From Prevotella sp. UBA3757 (GTDB taxonomy: Bacteria; Bacteroidota; Bacteroidia; Bacteroidales; Bacteroidaceae), in contig DFGF01000115.1 of assembly GCA_002371715.1 (NCBI GenBank), forward strand, positions 636-11,003: a DNA stretch of 10,368 nt, given 5' to 3'. The notes beneath the pieces are model-generated. The model worked only from the letters and a program-made list of their open reading frames with translations, did no database searches and had not been told where the DNA came from. This document shows, piece by piece, positions 7,001-10,368 of the stretch. Position numbers and translations under genes: made by a program. Each line of letters begins with the position of its first letter. Within the stretch, counting starts at the first letter, position 1.

Positions 7001-7577
7001 CACCTTCGCTGGCAATGAGGAGTACGCCTCGTACACCATCGGCTATGCCGTGGTGGCCGACGGACTTACCGGCACGGGCAGCGACTGGGCCCAGTCCAAC
7101 TACTACGCTGACCAGTCCATGGGTACGCCGAAGTACATGGAGCAGTTCTATAACGGCGAGTCTCACGTCAGCGGCCTCGTCTTCAACGATGTCATCGTGG
7201 CCAGCGCACCCTACGAGGGCGTGGAGGGCAGCCTGCCTGAGACCATCGTAGCCGGTACGCCTTATACCCACACCTATTCGTTCGATGCCTCTCAGATTGT
7301 GAACACCGCCGGTGAGCCCATCATCCAGGACAAGAACAAGGTGAAGGTCGTAGCCATGCTGCTCGACTGGGGTGCTGTCAAGAATGCCAACAAGTGCAAG
7401 GTCACGACCGTTGCCGACGGTATCAGCGAACTGAGCGGTGCCGCCCAGAAGTCGGTCAAGACCGAGTACTTCGACCTCTCGGGCCGTCGCGTCCTGATTC
7501 CGTCGAACGGTGTCTATGTGAAGAGCGTCCAGTATAAGGACGGACGTACTGCTACGCAGAAGGTGGTTGTCAAGTAA
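4065..7577 (+). CDS. Large multidomain secreted protein with Omp28/thioredoxin-like domain and T9SS CTD-like tail
   Basis: This 1170-residue protein starts with a signal peptide (1-20, SALA/Q). Residues 21-103 are strikingly basic and Gln/Ala-rich, ending in a KAAKPALRRAAG segment, and look like a flexible or cleavable propeptide. Two beta-rich stretches at about 105-200 and 275-360 resemble each other loosely (YxxxxVDEEG-type openings, then a strand pattern ending in a calculated-energy-like GDKVTF segment) and may be divergent repeats. The middle (about 400-850) is beta-rich and unassigned. The Omp28/thioredoxin-like domain begins near 855: RPLLEEYTGTWCGYCPRG with Cys875 and Cys878, and a cis-proline loop GFPAAWMDR (Pro921). 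The C-terminal 37 residues, EYFDLSGRR through NGVYVK to QKVVVK, look like a T9SS sorting domain. The ATG at 4065 opens the signal peptide. It lies 51 bp after the small secreted protein and 23 bp before dsbD. A surface-exposed thiol-active protein is inferred. Confidence 0.88.
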   Translation: MKKFTLFAVAALMVAVSALAQPKGKLQTRANHVSKAAQAKAPERPVLKVTEIAQSEVGKVHQLARANKQASRLMQSNGQRKPATLTMQQRQRKAAKPALRRAAGIIIDQPEGTYHCMKYASSYFGNSLFGQYNGVYDEALGEVVEGTDGCLYIHNLLTEFSTEEGYWVKAEKVEGVADTYVIHEQPIYVEDYYGTLYTYYIMKVVYNSAQSAMLPATNTDITFTWKNGVLRTAKEFNNAQFTTAISAYDDSNYWSGAMNWNITMTAQTAKAITELPDGAVAEKMVGKYVSKVDEEGTPTYTSFQAWVAVSGSDMYLQFIDAADGWVKGTINGDKVTFASGQYMGPSTAYGQHLYFLAATEDEEGNFMLHDNAVFEYDAATQTLKNSGVEIIINAGMSRVYYVARYDNPEIFKFVDLARTPQAPTDNYAMNYNPTYGYGYYDFTIPEFDAEGNYLDANQMYYKVYVGDDESNTVFTFTPDEYAELTEAMTEVPATLSGGNFWTSGSSHEFALYCNMSKNFGVQAIYKGGGETHASEISWYGLNNGAAGYESVFPSVKDPEVNSPLAEGQMAVNLGEPSYSYGTSATTTEHYDVAMKVDDFYSGAKISGKKVVGVSVPFLSTTGISDCKVWLSTSIALNADGTFTPDGPVKEFTPLDGGYTTVMFDEPFEIPAYDEATDKGGLFIGYSFTQAYDPEATESAQPVVLTGYTNIGGFMIYSDKVFRYGWASMEGVEGDLALEAIITGCDANAAEISGIRDAYLKTGEQGMTQMTVCNYGYKGLSSVGFDYRIFGEEAEVKGFVSLANLNLKPVFGAYTTVSSIIPSVSPSDDYIYYTDVTKANGEDNAIQDIEAQCNVFVKDFLPTKRPLLEEYTGTWCGYCPRGYVALEKMAEFYPDDFIALSYHNDDPMEITTDYPSEVTGFPAAWMDRSMEVDAYHGATNDDFGIEQTWKERCNDYGVADIDVEASWSDDMKTINVKSTTTFAGNEEYASYTIGYAVVADGLTGTGSDWAQSNYYADQSMGTPKYMEQFYNGESHVSGLVFNDVIVASAPYEGVEGSLPETIVAGTPYTHTYSFDASQIVNTAGEPIIQDKNKVKVVAMLLDWGAVKNANKCKVTTVADGISELSGAAQKSVKTEYFDLSGRRVLIPSNGVYVKSVQYKDGRTATQKVVVK

Positions 7578-7600
7578 ACGTACCCTTTCCTTTTGTTAGC

Positions 7601-9700
7601 ATGTATAGGACTATTGTCAGCCTGTTGGCTGTAATCATATCTCTAAGTGTGCGGGGCCAGATGATGGACCCCGTACACTTTTCCTCACAGTTGAAGATGC
7701 TGGAGGGCGGCGAGGCCGAGATTGTCTTCAGTGCCACCATCGATGACGGCTGGCACGTCTACTCTACTGACCTGGGCAGCGACGGTCCTATCGCAGCTAC
7801 GTTCAACGTGGTGAAGATGGACGGTGCCGAGACCGTAGGGAAGCTAAAGCCCCGTGGCAACGTGGTGAAGCAGTTCGACAAGATGTTCGACATGGAGCTG
7901 CGCTTCTTTGAACATCGGGCCACCTTCGTCCAGAAAATCCGGTTCACCAAGGCTAAGTACGACATCGACTGCTATCTGGAGTACGGCGCCTGCAACGACG
8001 AGATGTGCATGCCACCCTCGCAGGTGGAGCTGAAGAAGCGGGGTGACAGCCCGGTGGTGAGCGACGGGAAAAAGCCTGAAGAGCAGCCTGCCGAACAGCC
8101 GTCGGCTGTAGCCGCCGACACGGTGGTGACTGCCGCCCCTGCCGACACGTCTCTTATCTCTAACCTCTCACCTCTGACTTCTGATACCGATTCCGCGCTC
8201 TGGGCGCCCGTCATCAGCGAACTGCAAAGCATGGGTGGTGCCGACGACGTGGCCAACCACTCGTTGCTCTACATCCTGCTGATGGGTTTCGTCGGCGGAC
8301 TGCTGGCTGTCTGCATGCCGTGCATCTGGCCCATCATACCGATGACGGTGTCGTTTTTCCTGAAGCGTGCCAAGGACAACCGCCAGCGCGGCATCCGCGA
8401 TGCGCTGACCTACGGCATCAGCATCATCGTCATCTATCTGGGTCTGGGCCTGGTGGTGACGGCCCTGTTCGGCTCCGACACGCTCAACGCCATGTCGACC
8501 AGTGCCGTCTTCAACGTGTTCCTGTTCCTGCTCCTGGTGGTCTTTGCCCTGTCGTTCTTCGGCTGGTTTGAAATCAGACTGCCCGAATCGTGGGCCACGA
8601 AGGTCGACCAGAAGAGTGACGAGCTGGCTTCCCGTGCGGTGGCCAACTCTCAACTGTCGACTGTCAACTCTCAACTCTCCATCCTGTTGATGGCCTTCAC
8701 GCTGGTGCTGGTCAGCTTCTCGTGTACGGCACCCATCGTCGGACTGCTGCTCGTCGAGACCACAACCAGCGGCAACTGGCTTGCACCGGCCTTGGGCATG
8801 TTCGGCTTCGCCCTGGCGCTGGCCCTGCCGTTCACGCTGTTTGCCCTCTTCCCCTCGTGGCTGAAGCAGGCCCCCAAGTCCGGCTCGTGGATGACCACGC
8901 TGAAGGTGGTGCTGGGTTTCATTGAGCTGGCCTTTGCCCTGAAGTTCCTGTCGGTGGCCGACCTGGCCCACGGCTGGCACATCCTGGACCGCGAGGTGTT
9001 CCTGTCCCTGTGGATTGTCATCTTCGCTCTGCTCGGCGCCTACCTGTGTGGCTGGCTGAAGTTCCAGGAGGACATGATTGGCAGCGAACTGTCACCTGTC
9101 AACTCTCACCTGTCAACTCCCAAGCCCATGCCCGTCATCTGCATCATGGGTGGTCTGGTGTCGCTGGCCTTTGCGGTCTATATGGTGCCGGGCCTGTGGG
9201 GTGCGCCCTGCAAGGCTGTCAGCGCCTTTGCACCGCCCATGAATACCCAGGACTTCAACCTGAACACCAAGGTCGTCGAGGCCCGCTTCACCGACTACGA
9301 GCAGGGCCTGGCCGCTGCCCGTCAGGAGGGCAAGCCCGTCATGATTGACTTCACCGGTTTTGGCTGTGTCAACTGTCGCAAGATGGAGGCCGCCGTATGG
9401 ACGGACCCGCGCGTGGCCGACCGCCTGACGCGTGACTACGTGCTCATCTCGCTCTATGTCGACGACAAGACACCGCTGCCCGAACCCATCGAGGTGACCG
9501 ATGCCCAGGGCCAGCGGAGGACGCTGCGCACCGTCGGTGCCAAGTGGAGCTACCTGCAGAGCCATAAGTTCGGGGCCAACGCCCAGCCCTTCTATGTGCT
9601 CCTCGACCCCGTCACCGCCCGTCCGCTGGCCGGTAGCCGGGCCTACGACGAGGATGTCCAGGCCTACCTCGACTTCCTCAGCAAGGGACTCAAAAGATAG
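7601..9700 (+). CDS. dsbD: Thiol:disulfide interchange protein DsbD
   Basis: DsbD passes electrons from cytoplasmic thioredoxin through the inner membrane to envelope thiol proteins. All three modules are present in 699 residues. After a signal peptide (about 1-19), the alpha domain carries Cys131 and Cys136 in ACNDEMCMPP, with an extra Cys124. The membrane domain (about 223-545) has eight predicted helices and the two expected cysteines, Cys241 in VCMPCIWPIIPM and Cys375 in SFSCTAPIVG; Cys238 is an additional one, and Trp replaces the Phe I would expect in CVFP. The gamma thioredoxin domain has FGCVNCRKME (Cys589, Cys592). The ATG at 7601 begins the signal peptide, 23 bp after the previous stop. 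It is longer than E. coli DsbD (about 565 residues), partly because three heptamer arrays are translated within it: residues 184-195 (linker between alpha and membrane domain), 349-360 (loop between helices 3 and 4) and 496-507 (loop between helices 7 and 8). Likely partners are the CxxC proteins encoded upstream. Confidence 0.96.
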   Translation: MYRTIVSLLAVIISLSVRGQMMDPVHFSSQLKMLEGGEAEIVFSATIDDGWHVYSTDLGSDGPIAATFNVVKMDGAETVGKLKPRGNVVKQFDKMFDMELRFFEHRATFVQKIRFTKAKYDIDCYLEYGACNDEMCMPPSQVELKKRGDSPVVSDGKKPEEQPAEQPSAVAADTVVTAAPADTSLISNLSPLTSDTDSALWAPVISELQSMGGADDVANHSLLYILLMGFVGGLLAVCMPCIWPIIPMTVSFFLKRAKDNRQRGIRDALTYGISIIVIYLGLGLVVTALFGSDTLNAMSTSAVFNVFLFLLLVVFALSFFGWFEIRLPESWATKVDQKSDELASRAVANSQLSTVNSQLSILLMAFTLVLVSFSCTAPIVGLLLVETTTSGNWLAPALGMFGFALALALPFTLFALFPSWLKQAPKSGSWMTTLKVVLGFIELAFALKFLSVADLAHGWHILDREVFLSLWIVIFALLGAYLCGWLKFQEDMIGSELSPVNSHLSTPKPMPVICIMGGLVSLAFAVYMVPGLWGAPCKAVSAFAPPMNTQDFNLNTKVVEARFTDYEQGLAAARQEGKPVMIDFTGFGCVNCRKMEAAVWTDPRVADRLTRDYVLISLYVDDKTPLPEPIEVTDAQGQRRTLRTVGAKWSYLQSHKFGANAQPFYVLLDPVTARPLAGSRAYDEDVQAYLDFLSKGLKR
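8151..8185 (+). repeat. Heptanucleotide array 1 inside dsbD (CTCTNAC type)
   Basis: Five 7-bp units: CTCTTAT, CTCTAAC, CTCTCAC, CTCTGAC, TTCTGAT. They are read as SLISNLSPLTSD (residues 184-195) in the low-complexity linker between the DsbD alpha domain and the first membrane helix, where an insertion would be well tolerated. It is the most diverged of the three dsbD arrays. Confidence 0.8.
8644..8678 (+). repeat. Heptanucleotide array 2 inside dsbD (CAACTST type)
   Basis: Five 7-bp units: CAACTCT, CAACTGT, CGACTGT, CAACTCT, CAACTCT. They are read as NSQLSTVNSQLS (residues 349-360), directly before the helix that carries Cys375. The peptide shows the 7-residue periodicity expected when a 7-bp repeat is translated. 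Both its unit and orientation match array 3. Confidence 0.92.
9086..9120 (+). repeat. Heptanucleotide array 3 inside dsbD (CAMCTST type)
   Basis: Five 7-bp units: GAACTGT, CACCTGT, CAACTCT, CACCTGT, CAACTCC. They are read as ELSPVNSHLSTP (residues 496-507) in the loop between predicted helices 7 and 8. Unit length, copy number and sequence match array 2. Confidence 0.9.
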
Positions 9701-9726
9701 CATTCGTCACGTTCAACAATTATTGC

Positions 9727-9800
9727 AAGGACTACAGGACTAAGGGACTTACATAGCATTGTGTGTGTAAAGAGAGAGCCCTTCAGTCCTGTAGTCTTTT
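9727..9800 (+). terminator. Long hairpin terminator after dsbD, built from octamers
   Basis: The left arm AAGGACTACAGGACTAAGGG (9727-9746) pairs with a right arm at 9779-9799, including the perfect 12-bp GACTACAGGACT / AGTCCTGTAGTC core plus AAGGG / CCCTT beside one bulged base. The loop is 32 nt and the right arm ends in TTTT. The left arm is itself three octamers: AAGGACTA, CAGGACTA, AGGGACTT. It lies 27 bp after the dsbD stop and probably ends the envelope-cluster transcript. The long loop makes it less typical than the rpsJ terminator. Confidence 0.72.
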
Positions 9801-9850
9801 AAATATAGTATTCCAACTGGCCTTTCAGGCTAATCTTTAACCAACTGATG

Positions 9851-9943
9851 CCTCGTTTTATCCTAACACCTAACACAACTCTATTATAATATACTGGCTA
9901 CCAGTAGCTTATGACTAAAGCGAGGCTCCTGACACCTAACATA
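9851..9943. repeat. Nested inverted repeats with an overlapping 16-bp direct repeat
   Basis: Outer arms CCTCGTTTTA (9851-9860) and TAAAGCGAGG (9916-9925) pair with one G-T. Inside, TACTGG-CTA-CCAGTA (9892-9906) is a perfect short hairpin. A 16-bp direct repeat, CCTAACACCTAACACA (9862-9877) and CCTGACACCTAACATA (9928-9943), differs at two positions. The layout could be a small structured RNA or a remnant of a dispersed element; no function can be assigned. Confidence 0.5.
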
Positions 9944-10071
9944 AGAGGTAACAAAGAGGTAACATGAGAGGTAACATCTGGCGGCGATGCCATTTAACTC
10001 TGGGATTTACTCTCATATTACCTCTTTGTTACCTCTTTGTTACCTCTTTGTTACCTCTCATGTTACCTCTT
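9943..10071. repeat. Inverted array of 11/12-bp units (AAAGAGGTAAC / GTTACCTCTTT)
   Basis: The left side has three units: AAGAGGTAAC (9943-9952), AAAGAGGTAAC (9953-9963), ATGAGAGGTAAC (9964-9975). The right side has five units in reverse orientation: ATTACCTCTTT (10017-10027), GTTACCTCTTT (10028-10038), GTTACCTCTTT (10039-10049), GTTACCTCTCAT (10050-10061), GTTACCTCTT (10062-10071). The left arm can pair with about 10006-10037 over about 33 bp, leaving a loop near 9978-10005. Other registers are also possible, so the fold is slippable. Both sides include the variant ATGAG unit. Confidence 0.9.
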
Positions 10072-10195
10072 GACAGCCTCAAACCATGCCGAAACACCCT
10101 TCTACAGGCTGTTTTCAGAACTCCGATGTTAGGTCTCGTGGCAATTATACTGCTTTATGACACGCAAACCCTAACCTTTGATGTCCTGTTTTTTA

Positions 10196-10281
10196 TTCCC
10201 AGTTAGGGAATGCTACGTTCCCAGTAAGGGAATGCTACATTCCCAGTTAGGGAATGCTACGTTCCCAGTTAGGGAATCTTC
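10196..10281. repeat. 22-bp tandem array of small palindromes
   Basis: There are four units, starting at 10196, 10218, 10240 and 10262, the last shortened to 20 bp. Consensus is TTCCCAGTTAGGGAA followed by TGCTACG. Each unit contains a 5-bp inverted repeat (TTCCC/GGGAA) around AGTTA, and the junctions form a second one, GGGAA-TGCTACR-TTCCC, so alternative hairpins chain through the array. Units differ only at single positions (AGTTA to AGTAA, ACG to ACA). Confidence 0.95.
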
Positions 10282-10360
10282 ACCGGGCTGCCTTGGCTCC
10301 GGCAGGTCGTTCTACTGCCCCTCCTCGTAGTGAGTAGCAGGGGGGAGAATCCTTTTTCAT
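10280..10360 (-). CDS. Possible 26-residue peptide, doubtful
   Basis: A short minus-strand frame runs from an ATG at 10360 to a TGA at 10280, reading MKKDSPPCYSLRGG and then a basic, Ala-rich end. It starts just inside the window edge and ends exactly where the 22-bp palindrome array begins. No family, signal peptide or ribosome binding site is evident. It may just be part of a dispersed GC-rich repeat that happens to be open, so a functional product is unlikely on present evidence. Confidence 0.15.
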   Translation of the reverse strand: MKKDSPPCYSLRGGAVERPAGAKAAR

Positions 10361-10368
10361 CAATTTTT

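Larger units (their letters stand above)
9701..10368. other. 668-bp repeat-rich intergenic region
   Basis: I find no convincing gene here. Going left to right it holds a terminator-like hairpin made of octamers (9727-9800), a nested inverted-repeat structure (9851-9925) flanked by a 16-bp direct repeat, an 11/12-bp array folded into a long hairpin (9943-10071), about 125 bp of plain AT-rich sequence, a 22-bp tandem array of small palindromes (10196-10281), and a GC-rich tail with a short minus-strand open frame (10280-10360). Base composition is clearly more AT-rich than in the genes. No terminal inverted repeats, transposase remnant or tRNA fold were seen. Confidence 0.8.

Noticed and set aside
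5793..7271. Minus-strand open frame of about 492 codons
   Set aside because: It is entirely antisense to the large Omp28-domain gene, whose plus-strand frame has a signal peptide, CGYC motif and CTD-like tail. The minus product is a low-information Val/Gly/His-rich sequence.
9964..10206. 80-codon plus-strand frame in the 3' intergenic region
   Set aside because: It begins inside one arm of the 11/12-bp inverted array and crosses the other arm; much of its hydrophobic sequence is translated repeat. No family resemblance or upstream signal.
10196..10281. CRISPR array
   Set aside because: The 22-bp units are contiguous with no variable spacers and each carries its own palindrome; there are no cas genes in the window.
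10300..10350. Second intrinsic terminator in the GC-rich tail (CCCCTCC opposite GGGGGG)
   Set aside because: The arms pair only over about six positions including a wobble, with mismatches on both sides, so it is too weak to call.
9820..10368. Insertion sequence or MITE with terminal inverted repeats
   Set aside because: I compared the ends of the region by eye and found no matching inverted termini, target duplication or transposase fragment; kept only as a possible composite element.

Overview
The window looks like chromosomal DNA of a Bacteroidales bacterium, most likely Prevotella/Segatella-like. The reasons are TAnnTTTG-type promoter boxes, no Shine-Dalgarno sequences before the starts, Omp28 and DUF6029-type envelope proteins, C-terminal tails resembling type IX secretion (T9SS) sorting domains, and short tandem-repeat arrays of a kind I associate with this group. 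All convincing genes are on the + strand.

Layout: (1) positions 1-248 hold the 3' part of rpsJ (ribosomal protein S10), closed by a strong intrinsic terminator at 284-319. (2) A promoter region follows, then six co-directional envelope genes from 426 to 9700: a secreted TlpA-like thioredoxin; a DUF6029-like predicted outer-membrane barrel; an Omp28-type lipoprotein with a CSNC motif; a small secreted protein with a CTD-like tail; a 1170-residue secreted protein with an Omp28/thioredoxin-like domain (CGYC) and a CTD-like tail; and a DsbD thiol:disulfide interchange protein. Spacing runs from a 4-bp overlap to 75 bp, and I see no terminator hairpin between the genes. (3) Positions 9701-10368 are non-coding and packed with repeats and inverted repeats, starting with a long terminator-like hairpin.

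How the genes may work together (inference): DsbD would carry electrons from the cytoplasm across the inner membrane. The TlpA-like protein could act in the periplasm, and the two Omp28-type proteins carry CxxC motifs destined for the outer membrane or cell surface. This would be a complete route for thiol-disulfide exchange from cytoplasm to outside, with the DUF6029 barrel and the small secreted protein as unexplained partners.

The second theme is repeats. Heptanucleotide arrays occur four times: three five-unit arrays inside dsbD, each translated into about 12 residues in a linker or loop, and one eleven-unit array that supplies the stop codon of the Omp28 lipoprotein gene. The arrays inside the gene run in the orientation that is open in all frames; the gene-end array runs in the orientation that closes all frames. 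Octamer T-rich arrays encode the signal peptides of two neighbouring genes. The 3' intergenic region adds an octamer inverted pair, an 11/12-bp array folded on itself, and a 22-bp array of small palindromes.
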